Part shown: positions 24,908 to 33,646 of the stretch, piece by piece | How the letters are laid out: the number at the start of each line of letters is the position of its first letter | Numbering within the stretch: the stretch's first letter is position 1 | NCBI GenBank assembly: GCA_964368875.1 | Contig: CAYJDG010000023.1 | Coordinates: 1 to 35,195, forward strand | Direction: 5' to 3' | DNA: 35,195 nucleotides | Source: CAYJDG01 sp964368875 | Lineage (GTDB): Bacteria > Pseudomonadota > Alphaproteobacteria > Micavibrionales > Micavibrionaceae | The notes under the pieces: generated by a model | What the model was told of the DNA's origin: nothing | The model's database searches: none | Seen by the model: only the letters and a program-made list of their open reading frames with translations | Translations under genes and position numbers: made by a program

Positions 24908-25375
24908 TTACGCTACTTCTTCAACGGACCGTTGCTGGGCCTGAACAGGCTTGGTACCGATGATGCTGCTAGGCAGACCGAGATCTTCATCCGATATCAT
25001 AGGCTGGGATGATGTTCCGGCTGGCTGCTCATAGGCATCATAGCCATTCTCTGCCGTGGCGGTCGAAGCTGGCGTGTCTTCGCCAAATTCTTCATTCCAG
25101 GCAATGACCATGCGCTGATAGTGCTCGGCATGCTGCAGGTAGCTTTCGGCAAGGACACGGTCTCCGGCGGAGGTCGCATCTTTGGCGAGGGCTGTGTACT
25201 TCTCGACGATCTGGAACGCAGTTCCACGAATGCGAACATCCGGGCCGTTGCTATCGAATACTTTATTTTTATTCTGGAAACCGCGGCGATTATTACCCTG
25301 ACTTGGGCCTTGGTTCTGACTTGGGTTACCACCACCGCGATGTCTCATCCGGCGGGCTGTTGCTCCGTGTCTCAT
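24908..25375 (-). CDS. DUF4167 domain protein
   Basis: 155 residues. The N-terminus is basic and Gly/Asn/Gln-rich (1-38), followed by the DUF4167 core: KVFDSNGPDVRIRGTAFQIVEKY-type sequence at about 38-60, then GDRVLAESYLQHAEHYQRM (about 72-90), which is diagnostic. The C-terminal part is acidic and low complexity. The family is restricted to alphaproteobacteria and the basic arm suggests nucleic-acid binding, but the function is not established. A clear GGAGAG ribosome site fixes the start at 25375. It lies in the expected place downstream of prfA-prmC and upstream of clpB. Confidence 0.93.
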   Translation of the reverse strand: MRHGATARRMRHRGGGNPSQNQGPSQGNNRRGFQNKNKVFDSNGPDVRIRGTAFQIVEKYTALAKDATSAGDRVLAESYLQHAEHYQRMVIAWNEEFGEDTPASTATAENGYDAYEQPAGTSSQPMISDEDLGLPSSIIGTKPVQAQQRSVEEVA

Positions 25376-25600
25376 GTGCTCTCCTGTACCTGTTTCCCTT
25401 GATTCGGTAAAACATACCTTTAACTTACCCTATTGTGGATAAGTTGCAAAGTCCCTTCTATACCAAGGACTACTGCCTGTAGTTTTTTGATCCGGCCCAT
25501 ACCGCAACATCTTGTGTCTTGTTCCGACCGTGTTGAGGCTTGGGCACCCCGAACTTGCCGAACCGCCCCCCGGTTAGCAAGTCGGGTGTCAAAACTTTTT
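25376..25600. other. Longest intergenic gap (prmC to the DUF4167 gene)
   Basis: 225 bases without a supported gene. It holds a perfect DnaA-box match (TTATCCACA on the minus strand, 25442-25434) and a possible weak promoter overlapping it on the minus strand (TTGCAA, 16-base spacer, TAAGTT) that could drive the DUF4167 gene. No hairpin terminator or RNA gene was recognised. Confidence 0.4.
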
Positions 25601-26428
25601 TTAGTTATCCCCATACTGAATTTCGAGCACCCGGGTGATACCCCCGAGGTCGTCATAGGTCCGACTCAGAGTCGCATTAGAGTCGCGCACGAGTCCCGCG
25701 ATGTCGTCGACCTGTCCGATGCCCACTTCAAAAAATACGACACCACCCGGCACCAAAAACTTTTTGAGGGTTGGCAGAAGAATTTTATACGGCGCAAGAC
25801 CGTCCTCTCCTCCATCAAGCGCCAGAATCGGATCATGATTCTGCACCTCCGGATGCAATTTGAGAATCGTTGCGGAGGGAATATAGGGAGGATTGGAGAC
25901 AATCAGATCGAAAGTTCCGGACACAGACTCGGTCCAGTTAGAGCACATGAACTCAACGCGCGAAGAGAGATTCTGTTCCATCGCATTGCGCCGCGCGGTC
26001 GAAATCGCCTCAGGAGAGATGTCTATCCCCACGCCTGTGCTGCCGCGAATCTCATGAAGCAGCGTCAAAAGGATACAGCCTGTGCCTGTGCCGAGATCGA
26101 GGATTCGGGGTGGAGTTGCCCAAGTGCGTGCGAGCGCCGCCTCAATCAAAGTCTCAGTATCCGGGCGTGGATCGAGGGTTGCGGGCGAGAGGTAAAACTT
26201 GCGGCCCCAAAATTCCCGAAAGCCTGCGATGCGGCTGACGGGTTCGCCGTTGAGGCGGCGCAGAATTGCACTTTCCGCGAGCGCTTCCTGTTCAGACGTG
26301 AGAGCCGTATCTGGATCAGTGAGACCTAGAATATCCTGCATCAAGAATTTGGCATCGAGTTCGGGAGTCGGTAAGCCAGCCTCTTGAAAGCGGGCGCGCG
26401 TTTTACGCAGGAGCTCGGCGAGAGTCAT
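25601..26428 (-). CDS. prmC: Peptide chain release factor N5-glutamine methyltransferase
   Basis: 275 residues. An N-terminal helical release-factor-binding domain (1-80) is followed by a Rossmann methyltransferase with SAM motif DLGTGTGC (111-118) and the catalytic NPPY at 179-182. It methylates the Gln of the GGQ motif of RF1/RF2. The ATG overlaps the prfA stop (TGATG), so enzyme and substrate are translationally coupled, as is common in bacteria. Confidence 0.97.
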   Translation of the reverse strand: MTLAELLRKTRARFQEAGLPTPELDAKFLMQDILGLTDPDTALTSEQEALAESAILRRLNGEPVSRIAGFREFWGRKFYLSPATLDPRPDTETLIEAALARTWATPPRILDLGTGTGCILLTLLHEIRGSTGVGIDISPEAISTARRNAMEQNLSSRVEFMCSNWTESVSGTFDLIVSNPPYIPSATILKLHPEVQNHDPILALDGGEDGLAPYKILLPTLKKFLVPGGVVFFEVGIGQVDDIAGLVRDSNATLSRTYDDLGGITRVLEIQYGDN

Positions 26429-27492
26429 CAGTTGAGGGAGGCCAGTTTTTCGGCCTGATCGTTGGTGATAAGCGCATCGATGATTTCATCGAGGGCCTTG
26501 CCCGTCATGATGTCCTGAATCTTATAGAGCGTCAGGTTGATGCGGTGTTCGCTGACGCGACCTTGTGGGTAATTATAGGTGCGGATGCGCTCCGAGCGGT
26601 CACCAGTGCCAACCTGTGATTTGCGGTCTGCGGCGCGTTCATTGGCGAGGGCCGTGCGTTGCAGGTCATAAATACGGGTCTTAAGAACCTTCATCGCCTT
26701 GGCGCGGTTTTTGATCTGCGAGCGTTCATCCTGCATGGTCACGACCACGCCAGTCGGCAAGTGGGTCATGCGCACGGCAGAGTCGGTCGTGTTAACCGAC
26801 TGGCCCCCGGCTCCGCGTGAGCGGTAAACATCGATGCGCAAATCTTCGGCGCGGATATCGATATCCACATCTTCGGCTTCAGGCAGGACGGCAACAGTCG
26901 CGGCGGATGTATGCACCCGGCCACTGCCTTCAGTTTCAGGCACGCGTTGCACACGGTGAACACCAGATTCAAATTTCAGGCGCGAAAACACGTCCGAGCC
27001 AGTAACTTCGATAATGATTTCCTTGAAGCCGCCCGCCTCGCCTTCAGATGCTTCGACAACTTCAAAGCGCCAGCCACGCTCGGCGGCATAGCCTTTGTAC
27101 ATGCCAAACAAATCGCCCGCGAAAATCGCAGCCTCGTCACCGCCGGTTCCGGCGCGGATTTCAAGGATGGCGTTTTTGTCGTCGTCCGTATCTTTGGGAA
27201 TCAAAGCGAGTTTAATTTTGTGTTCAAGCTCGGGAATGCGCGCCCGAATGTCATACAACTCTTCCTTGGCGATCTCGCCCATATCGGGGTCATCGAGCAT
27301 CGCCTGCAGGTCGACTTCTTCCTGGATGGCTTTCTTATAGGCCTGAATGGTTTCGACGATGGGCGTGAGGTCGGAGTATTCCTTGGTCAGTTTGACAAAG
27401 GCAGGACCAGTCGCCTTGCCTTCCGCCATCAGGGAAGCCAGCTCTTCGTGGCGCATCTCAACGGGCGCAAGTTTGCGAAGCAGGTCGGACAT
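26428..27492 (-). CDS. prfA: Peptide chain release factor 1
   Basis: 354 residues, usual RF1 length. The catalytic GGQ is at 229-231 and the stop-recognition tripeptide region VPETEGSGR (184-192) fits RF1 (PxT) rather than RF2 (SPF), so it should read UAA and UAG. The GTGGDEA segment (115-121) is also conserved. It is followed directly by prmC. It starts 53 bases after the end of the AT-rich membrane gene. Confidence 0.98.
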   Translation of the reverse strand: MSDLLRKLAPVEMRHEELASLMAEGKATGPAFVKLTKEYSDLTPIVETIQAYKKAIQEEVDLQAMLDDPDMGEIAKEELYDIRARIPELEHKIKLALIPKDTDDDKNAILEIRAGTGGDEAAIFAGDLFGMYKGYAAERGWRFEVVEASEGEAGGFKEIIIEVTGSDVFSRLKFESGVHRVQRVPETEGSGRVHTSAATVAVLPEAEDVDIDIRAEDLRIDVYRSRGAGGQSVNTTDSAVRMTHLPTGVVVTMQDERSQIKNRAKAMKVLKTRIYDLQRTALANERAADRKSQVGTGDRSERIRTYNYPQGRVSEHRINLTLYKIQDIMTGKALDEIIDALITNDQAEKLASLN

Positions 27493-27545
27493 AGGGCGCG
27501 GTTATATCAGCTTTTTTCAGAAGCAACAGAGAAAATGTGAATATG

Positions 27546-28049
27546 TTAAGGCTTCCCTGCGATTTTTTTATAAAGCCTAAGCAATCTTAAACACATGAAA
27601 CGAACTAAAATTAAGTAAGCTAAAGCTAGAATTATAACTATGAAGGGAACGGGATAATTGTAAGTGATTAAAGAATAAGCTTTCTCTAAGTCAGTGCCTG
27701 ATCCAAGTGCAGTCAATGTAATTAAAAGCGGGGTAACAATAACGGTCATCAAAATAAGGGCCCATGAGCACCGAAAGAACAAAAATGGAGATAAGAATAT
27801 TGCACCAAGAACAATCGAACATCCGTAAGGGATAGGGCAAAGAAAATAAAGCGCCCCTATCCATTTAGGAAAACTGACCATTTTGCAAAACATAAACAAG
27901 CATTCTTTCCATGCAGCAAAGCTTACAAACAGAGCAGTGACGCTTAATGCTACAGCAACTTGCTTCGATGAAATTTTATAAAGAAAATTAGCGCGTAGGA
28001 TTTTTAAAAAATCCAGAATATTCCTCTTGAATTCATTAAAACCCATCAT
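27546..28049 (-). CDS. Small multi-pass membrane protein of unknown function, AT-rich
   Basis: 167 residues with four or five hydrophobic segments (about 30-48, 60-80, 82-104, 105-118, 133-158) and a basic C-terminus. No family recognised. The coding sequence is clearly AT-richer than prfA on one side and the YihY gene on the other, with many TTA, ATA and AAA codons. It begins inside the 3' end of the YihY gene with a 14-base overlap, so its translation is probably coupled to that gene. It interrupts what is otherwise conserved housekeeping order and may be a lineage-specific insertion. Confidence 0.75.
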   Translation of the reverse strand: MMGFNEFKRNILDFLKILRANFLYKISSKQVAVALSVTALFVSFAAWKECLFMFCKMVSFPKWIGALYFLCPIPYGCSIVLGAIFLSPFLFFRCSWALILMTVIVTPLLITLTALGSGTDLEKAYSLITYNYPVPFIVIILALAYLILVRFMCLRLLRLYKKIAGKP

Positions 28050-28911
28050 AGCTCGGCTCTTTGTTCGGCTTGAAGTGGCGCTGTTTCTGGCGGGGTTCCT
28101 GAAAGCTCTCGTTGATTTCAGCGCCGAGCAGGATCGTCAGGGCGCTGAGCCAGAACCACAGGAGTAAAATCACGATGGCGCTGATCGAGCCGTAGGTTTC
28201 ATTATAATTGCCGAAATGCATGACGAACATCGAGAAAAAGTTGGACATGATCAACCACAGCGTGGTCGCCAGCACTGAGCCCCAACTGATCCAGTGCCAA
28301 CGCGGTTTGGAATGGGACGGACCGAAGAGGTAGACCGTTTCAAGACCGATCAGGGCTGTAAAGAAAAGTAGCGGCCAACGGAACAACAGCAAAGTCTGCG
28401 CATGGGCTTCGGTGATGGATGACAGCGCAAACAGGGCTGGCATCCCGGCGATCAGGCCAAGCGCGATCAGCATGTAGGCCAGCAGAATAAACGTCAGCGC
28501 GTACCCGGTCATGATGCGAACAAAGTAATTCCGCTGCTCTTTTTCCTTGTAGACGATGTTCAGGCCCTTGATCAGAGCCGCCACGCCGCGCGTCGCGCTA
28601 TAAATTGCGATCAAGATACTGAGAGCAAAACCAAGGCCGAGTGAGTGGTCACTCGATTCCAGCAAACCTGTCACCTGACTTTTAAAAATCGAAATCACAT
28701 CAGCGGGCAGAATTCTGTCGAGCATGTCGATCTGGTCGCTGATGATCTGCGGATCGGAGAACAGCCCGTAGAGCGAAATCGCTGCCGCCAAAGCCGGAAA
28801 GGACGCGAGCAGAAAATAGAACGCGATCCCGGCAGCAATAAAGTTCAGGTTATCATTGCTGATCCCGTTCCAGAGGCGGATGAATTTTTCGAGGATTTTC
28901 TGGCTTTGCAT
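28036..28911 (-). CDS. YihY/BrkB family membrane protein
   Basis: 291 residues with six membrane helices (about 21-55, 88-112, 133-160, 170-190, 205-230, 240-265). The AAGIAFYFLLASFPAL segment, the ATRGVAALIKGLNIVYKEKEQRN loop, the YGSISAIVILLLWFWLSALTILLGAEIN segment and the polar tail are diagnostic of the YihY (formerly called RNase BN) family. It is a membrane protein of uncertain function; RNase activity was later assigned to other genes. It is divergent from the small gene at 28987. Confidence 0.94.
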   Translation of the reverse strand: MQSQKILEKFIRLWNGISNDNLNFIAAGIAFYFLLASFPALAAAISLYGLFSDPQIISDQIDMLDRILPADVISIFKSQVTGLLESSDHSLGLGFALSILIAIYSATRGVAALIKGLNIVYKEKEQRNYFVRIMTGYALTFILLAYMLIALGLIAGMPALFALSSITEAHAQTLLLFRWPLLFFTALIGLETVYLFGPSHSKPRWHWISWGSVLATTLWLIMSNFFSMFVMHFGNYNETYGSISAIVILLLWFWLSALTILLGAEINESFQEPRQKQRHFKPNKEPSYDGF

Positions 28912-28932
28912 GGGGCTAATTATAGAAAAGGC

Positions 28933-28962
28933 TTGATAGGCTTACTTAAGATACAGTATGAA
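28933..28962 (+). promoter_or_regulatory. Possible promoter for the 112-residue gene
   Basis: TTGATA (28933-28938) and TATGAA (28957-28962) with an 18-base spacer, 24 bases before the ATG. The -35 matches consensus in five of six positions. A 9-bp inverted repeat overlaps this element and the ribosome site (see findings). Confidence 0.3.
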
Positions 28963-28986
28963 AATATCCATACCAAGAGCCTTTTC

Positions 28987-29325
28987 ATGAGTACGTATAT
29001 AATGACTGATGACCAGATCGCTGCGTTAGCCGCCAAACTGAAATCCCATTTTTATCATGTCCTGCAAGGTGACGTAGAGCCGTTCATCGGGCGTGTTGCG
29101 GGTGTTATCGATCTTTTGAATGCGAACGGCGTGCCCTATCAGCTGGTACAGACCTATCACGAGGTCGATGGCGAGCGCATTCGCTTCCAGTGTACCAAAG
29201 GCGGGTTTGTCGTCGACCTTACGAGTGATGCCGAGCTTGAGTTTGTCAGTAAAGGCACACTCACACGCATTGATGACTCCCAGCAACTTGTTGGCATGGT
29301 CAGCGCACGGCTTGGTCTGGGCTAG
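28987..29325 (+). CDS. Small protein of unknown function
   Basis: 112 residues from ATG 28987; a second ATG at 29002 (MTDDQIAAL) is also possible and would give 107. AAGAG lies about 10 bases before the first ATG. The protein is soluble and looks like a compact alpha/beta domain: helix (8-24), helix (28-46), then four or five strands (about 50-90) and a final helix. No family recognised. Codon use is like the flanking genes, so it looks native. Its last 4 bases overlap the end of the convergent ispG gene. Confidence 0.75.
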   Translation: MSTYIMTDDQIAALAAKLKSHFYHVLQGDVEPFIGRVAGVIDLLNANGVPYQLVQTYHEVDGERIRFQCTKGGFVVDLTSDAELEFVSKGTLTRIDDSQQLVGMVSARLGLG

Positions 29326-30449
29326 GACGCTTTTTTAAGCTCGATCTCTTTGGCTTTTTCTTCAACCATTTTAACAAGGTGGTCGACGATGCTTTCGTCG
29401 CCGTCCATCAGGCGGTGGGCGGTCTGGCCGCCGACATAGACCTGATGGGTCCCCTTCCCGCCTCCGGTAAAACCGATATCAGTCATCAGTGCTTCGCCGG
29501 GGCCGTTCACAACACAGCCAATCACCGAGAGCGTCATCGGCGTGGTGATATGGGCGAGGCGCTGTTCGATTTCTTCGACGGTCTTGATGACATTGAATTG
29601 CTGACGTGCGCAGGACGGGCAGGAAATAACGTTAACGCCGCGATGACGCAGGCCCAGAGATTTAAGAATATCAAAGCCGACTTTGATCTCTTCGACCGGA
29701 TCAGCGGAGAGCGAGACGCGGATCGTGTCACCGATCCCGGCCCATAACAGGTTGCCCATGCCAATCGAGGATTTGACTGTGCCAGTGCGCAGCCCTCCTG
29801 CTTCGGTCACGCCGATATGCAGCGGGTAATCACAGACACCCGCCAATTGCATATAGGCTGCAACGGCGAGGAATGGATCGGACGCTTTGCAGGAAATTTT
29901 AAAATTGAAGAAATCGTTGTCTTCAAGAATTTTGATATGACGCTGCGCGCTCTCCACCATCGCTTCGGGACATGGCTCGCCATACTTTTCGAGCAGGTCA
30001 CGCTCGAGCGAACCTGCGTTCACGCCGATGCGCATTGAGCAGTTATTATCCTTGGCAGCCTTGATCACATCGCGCACGCGGTCTTCGGACCCGATATTAC
30101 CAGGATTGATGCGCAGGCAGGCCGCGCCGTTCTGGGCGGCTTCGATGCCGCGCTTATAATGAAAGTGAATATCGGCAACGATGGGTACGCTGACCTGCGC
30201 GACGATCCCCTTGAGGGCAAGGCTGGACTCTTCATCCGGGCATGATACCCGCACGATGTCTGCACCAACCGCTTCGAGCGCGTGAATCTGGGCGACGGTC
30301 GCGGCGATATCGCGGGTGTCGGTGTTGGTCATAGATTGCACGGTGATCGGAGCGTCGCCGCCAACCGGAACCTTCCCGACCCAGATCTGGCGGGACGGGC
30401 GACGCTGAATGCTGCGCCATGGGCGGATGGAGGTATGATCGGACGACAT
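29322..30449 (-). CDS. ispG: 4-hydroxy-3-methylbut-2-enyl diphosphate synthase
   Basis: 375 residues. It converts MEcPP to HMBPP in the non-mevalonate isoprenoid pathway using a [4Fe-4S] cluster. The N-terminal TIM barrel shows GGDAPITVQSMTNTDT and VRVSCPD; the cluster ligands are the CPSCAR pair of Cys and the Cys in IGCVVNGPGEA. Usual bacterial length. It lies 40 bases after the RodZ-like gene, a pairing common in alphaproteobacteria. Confidence 0.98.
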   Translation of the reverse strand: MSSDHTSIRPWRSIQRRPSRQIWVGKVPVGGDAPITVQSMTNTDTRDIAATVAQIHALEAVGADIVRVSCPDEESSLALKGIVAQVSVPIVADIHFHYKRGIEAAQNGAACLRINPGNIGSEDRVRDVIKAAKDNNCSMRIGVNAGSLERDLLEKYGEPCPEAMVESAQRHIKILEDNDFFNFKISCKASDPFLAVAAYMQLAGVCDYPLHIGVTEAGGLRTGTVKSSIGMGNLLWAGIGDTIRVSLSADPVEEIKVGFDILKSLGLRHRGVNVISCPSCARQQFNVIKTVEEIEQRLAHITTPMTLSVIGCVVNGPGEALMTDIGFTGGGKGTHQVYVGGQTAHRLMDGDESIVDHLVKMVEEKAKEIELKKAS

Positions 30450-30489
30450 GCCTTTAAATGGCGTGTCTGGGCCAAAATTTCAATGTTTA

Positions 30490-31356
30490 TTAAGGCGTTT
30501 TGGCCGGTTTCTTGAGCCGCGGGCGCAGGCTTTCGACATTCAGGGGGACATTACGCCGCACCTGTCCCTTGGCCCCGAGGAGCGGCAAAGGCTGGCCTTC
30601 AACCAAAATCTGCAACCCTCCGGCATTGCCGAGCGTCATAAACAGATTGGTCTGGTCCTGTGGCACCCAGTATTCTTCACCCTCCGCCAGCACCCTTGAA
30701 AAAACGACCTTGCGGGTGTCATCCCTGATTTCAAGCCATGTGTTTGAGAGCGCTTTCAGTACAACCGGGTGCGGGGGTGCAGGCTGTGGCTCGGCGGCGG
30801 CCAGCTGGTTGTTCAGCACTTGCGCAACGGTGGTCTCAGAGACTGGTTCTGCCTTCGGCTTTTCCGGGACAGTGAGCTGAGAGCTCAGGGCTTTGGGCAC
30901 GGGTGGAATTTCGTCCGGAGTTTCTGGGCTGGTAATAGAGCCAATAATGATCAGCGCGACCAGCAGAGCGATACCCGACGCGGTGGTGACATGCCAGCCC
31001 GGCGTTTTCTGCTGGTCGTCGTCTTCAACCGGCATGGTCAGGACATGGCGCACTTTCTCGACTTTGCGGCCTGCCTGCTTCTTCAGCAGGGACACCATTT
31101 TTTCGCCATCGAGGCCCAGATAATCCGAATAGGTGCGCACATAACCGAAAACATAGACACGTCCCGGCAGGCGCTCGATGGAATTATGCTCCAGCGCTTC
31201 CAGATGCTCGGCTTTGATGCGCAGGTCGCGCTCGGCCTTCTCGTAAGAAATATTATAATGAACACGGGTGCGGCGGAGGATTTCTCCGACGGTCAGATCC
31301 GTGTGAAAATTATCAGGCAGAGGCGACGGTTGTGAGGGGCCGGGCCGGTCTGTCAT
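30490..31356 (-). CDS. RodZ-like protein (HTH, membrane helix, DUF4115)
   Basis: 288 residues. A cytoplasmic helix-turn-helix domain of the RodZ type spans about 21-95 (VGEILRRTR, LRIKAEHLEALE, LPGRVYVFGYVRTYSDYLGLD). A single membrane helix is at about 124-141, then a Pro-rich linker, and a C-terminal periplasmic DUF4115 domain at about 195-270 (TWLEIRDD, FSRVLAEGEEYWVP). RodZ links MreB to the elongation machinery and shapes rod cells, so this is the likely job, though a rod-shape role cannot be proven here. The ATG overlaps the lysC stop (TAATG), so it is coupled to lysC. Confidence 0.88.
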   Translation of the reverse strand: MTDRPGPSQPSPLPDNFHTDLTVGEILRRTRVHYNISYEKAERDLRIKAEHLEALEHNSIERLPGRVYVFGYVRTYSDYLGLDGEKMVSLLKKQAGRKVEKVRHVLTMPVEDDDQQKTPGWHVTTASGIALLVALIIIGSITSPETPDEIPPVPKALSSQLTVPEKPKAEPVSETTVAQVLNNQLAAAEPQPAPPHPVVLKALSNTWLEIRDDTRKVVFSRVLAEGEEYWVPQDQTNLFMTLGNAGGLQILVEGQPLPLLGAKGQVRRNVPLNVESLRPRLKKPAKTP

Positions 31357-32588
31357 TACGCCGCTTCAAGGCCGTAGGCAGTGTGCAGGGCACGCACCGC
31401 CAGCTCAGTGTAATCTTCTTCGATCAGGACACTGATCTTGATTTCCGAGGTGGTGATGACCTGAATGTTGATGCCTTTGTCAGCAAGTGTTCTGAACATC
31501 ATCTGGGCAACACCCGAATGACTGCTCATGCCGATCCCGATGACCGAGACCTTGGCGACATTGCTGGCAGTTTTGATTTCGATACCTTTAAGAATATCGA
31601 TTTTCTTCAGAACTTCTTCGGCGCGCAGAACATCACTGCGTGGCACTGTGAACGTCATGTCAGTGAATTTACCATCCGGCGATACGTTCTGAATGATCAT
31701 GTCGACGTTGACGCCAGCATCGGCGAGCGGGCCAAATACACTGGCAGCAATACCAGGTACGTCAGGCACGGACACGACCGTGACTTTGGCTTCGTTGCGC
31801 GTGTAGGCCACGCCGTTGACGATTTGTTTTTCCACGATGTCTTCCTCTTTGGTGACGAGTGTTCCGGGCATATCACTGCCGATTTCAGGGGCGAATGTCG
31901 ATAAAACCTGCACCGGCACATTAAAGGCCATGGCCAGTTCAACCGAGCGCGGGTGCAGAACCTTTGCGCCGAGCGCTGCCATCTCGAGCATCTCTTCATA
32001 AGACACGAGCGGCAGTTTACGGGCTTGCTGAACGATGCGCGGATCGGTGGTGTAGACACCGTCGACATCCGTATAAATATCGCAGCGGTCTGCGTTCAAC
32101 GCAGCGGCGAGGGCAACCGCGGTCGTATCAGATCCGCCACGGCCTAGCGTTGAGACGCGGCCCTTCTCGCTGATCCCTTGAAAGCCCGCAACCACGGCAA
32201 CTTCGCCGGCATCCATCGTATCGGACAGATTTTTGGGATCGATATCGATGATCCGGGCGCGGCCATGTTGTTCATCACAAATGATTGGAACCTGCCATCC
32301 GGCCCATGAACGCGAATTGACGCCGCGTTTTTGCAGGGCAAGAGCCATCAGACCCGAGGTTATCTGTTCGCCGCTGGCCACAACCGCATCATATTCACGC
32401 GCGTCATGCAGGGGGCTGATGCTGGAACAGTACTCAACCAGCTGGTTAGTGACGCCCGCCATGGCAGACACGACGACCGTGACCTGATTGCCCCGTGCGA
32501 CTTCTGCCACGACTTTTTCAGCGGCATTTTCAATTCTTTTGGTGTCGGCGACCGATGTGCCGCCGAATTTAACTACGATTCTGGCCAT
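31356..32588 (-). CDS. lysC: Aspartate kinase
   Basis: 410 residues, monofunctional. It makes aspartyl phosphate, the first step to lysine, diaminopimelate, threonine and methionine. The kinase domain opens with VVKFGGTSVAD and contains GRGGSDTTAVALAAAL and the YTTDPRIV segment; the C-terminal 150 residues carry two ACT domains (around 270-340 and 345-405) for amino-acid feedback. A GAGGGAAT ribosome site precedes the ATG. It is divergent from ubiG across 74 bases, an arrangement widely conserved in alphaproteobacteria. Confidence 0.98.
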   Translation of the reverse strand: MARIVVKFGGTSVADTKRIENAAEKVVAEVARGNQVTVVVSAMAGVTNQLVEYCSSISPLHDAREYDAVVASGEQITSGLMALALQKRGVNSRSWAGWQVPIICDEQHGRARIIDIDPKNLSDTMDAGEVAVVAGFQGISEKGRVSTLGRGGSDTTAVALAAALNADRCDIYTDVDGVYTTDPRIVQQARKLPLVSYEEMLEMAALGAKVLHPRSVELAMAFNVPVQVLSTFAPEIGSDMPGTLVTKEEDIVEKQIVNGVAYTRNEAKVTVVSVPDVPGIAASVFGPLADAGVNVDMIIQNVSPDGKFTDMTFTVPRSDVLRAEEVLKKIDILKGIEIKTASNVAKVSVIGIGMSSHSGVAQMMFRTLADKGINIQVITTSEIKISVLIEEDYTELAVRALHTAYGLEAA

Positions 32589-32662
32589 AATTCCCTCAGA
32601 AAACGGCTTAAACTACCCGATCAAGTCTTTCAAGACCATAGTAATAAGGCTAGTTTGACCCT

Positions 32663-33391
32663 ATGAAAGCCCGCACTGTCGATGACACCGAAATCGCCCA
32701 CTTCGCCAAGGACTCCGCCGGATGGTGGAATCCTGACGGCCCATTCAAGCCGCTGCACTGGCTGACCCCTGCCCGCATGGAATTTATCCGGGGCGCAGTC
32801 GGCTTCCATTATGGCCTCCCGGATGAGGCGCGCACCCCTTTTAAAGGATTAAGTGTTCTGGATATCGGCTGTGGCGGCGGTCTGGCCTGTGAACCGATGG
32901 CTCGCCTTGGCGCCAAAGTGACAGGCGTTGATGCCGACGAGTCTGCCATTACGGTTGCGCGCGCCCATGCCGCAGACCAGAACCTTGAAATCGACTACAT
33001 TGCGGGGGCCGCCGAAGACCTCGGCAAAAAGACCTACGATATCGTGCTGGCACTTGAAGTCATCGAGCATGTCTCTGACCCGCAGGTTTTTATGTCGCTA
33101 TGCAGCAAACTGCTCAAGCCTGGCGGTATTCTGATTGTATCGACGCTGAACCGGACATGGAAATCCTACGCTCTTGGCATTGTTGCGGCTGAATACATTC
33201 TCAACTGGGCACCCAAAGGCACGCATGACTGGAAAAAATTCATTCAGCCCGCCGAACTCGCCCGCATGTCGCGCCAACAGGGACTTACTGTCATCGATGT
33301 CTGCGGCATGGTCTATGATCCGGTCAAACGCGACTTTTTCCTGAAGCCACAGGATGTCGATATCAACTATTTTCTAGTCGCAAAAAAGTAA
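32663..33391 (+). CDS. ubiG: Ubiquinone biosynthesis O-methyltransferase
   Basis: 242 residues. It is the SAM-dependent methyltransferase of the two O-methylation steps of ubiquinone synthesis. The N-terminal FAKDSAGWWNPDGPFKPLHWL, SAM motif LDIGCGGGLACEPMARLGA with GVDADESAI, the LEVIEHV motif and the KGTHDWKKF loop near residue 190 are diagnostic of UbiG. Normal length. It is read divergently from lysC. Confidence 0.98.
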   Translation: MKARTVDDTEIAHFAKDSAGWWNPDGPFKPLHWLTPARMEFIRGAVGFHYGLPDEARTPFKGLSVLDIGCGGGLACEPMARLGAKVTGVDADESAITVARAHAADQNLEIDYIAGAAEDLGKKTYDIVLALEVIEHVSDPQVFMSLCSKLLKPGGILIVSTLNRTWKSYALGIVAAEYILNWAPKGTHDWKKFIQPAELARMSRQQGLTVIDVCGMVYDPVKRDFFLKPQDVDINYFLVAKK

Positions 33392-33436
33392 AACTCCCCC
33401 TGTCCAAGCCACTCCCGAAAGACTATCTTTATAGCC

Positions 33437-33634
33437 ATGAATCCGATTATCGCAGTCTGTATCGTTCTAGCAGTTATGAGTGTCATTGCCGTCCTCGGCA
33501 TCGGCATTTTTTCCATGGCCAAAGGTGGCGACTTCAACAAGAAGTACGGCAACAAGCTGATGCAGGCGCGAGTCATCCTTCAGGCTGTCGCCATCGGCCT
33601 TCTCGCCATTGCTTATTTCTCTTCCAAACAATAA
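33437..33634 (+). CDS. HIG1-domain twin-transmembrane protein
   Basis: 65 residues. Two membrane helices (about 3-26 and 44-62) flank the HIG_1_N signature MAKGGDFNKKYGNKLMQARVILQ (28-50, shown in short form: KGGDFN, NKLMQARV). In mitochondria and alphaproteobacteria, HIG1 proteins associate with respiratory complexes, especially cytochrome oxidase; the exact role here is inferred from family only. It lies 12 bases before etfB and is probably co-transcribed with it. Confidence 0.92.
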   Translation: MNPIIAVCIVLAVMSVIAVLGIGIFSMAKGGDFNKKYGNKLMQARVILQAVAIGLLAIAYFSSKQ

Positions 33635-33646
33635 CGGAGTTTTCCG

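Noticed and set aside
25420..25656. 78-residue minus-strand open frame between prmC and the DUF4167 gene
   Set aside because: It starts inside prmC, has no ribosome site, and its composition (Arg/Gln/Thr mix, no structure) looks non-coding.
28645..28986. Longer upstream reading of the 112-residue gene (226 residues)
   Set aside because: The added part lies antisense to the YihY gene and has no ribosome site; the ATG at 28987 has one.
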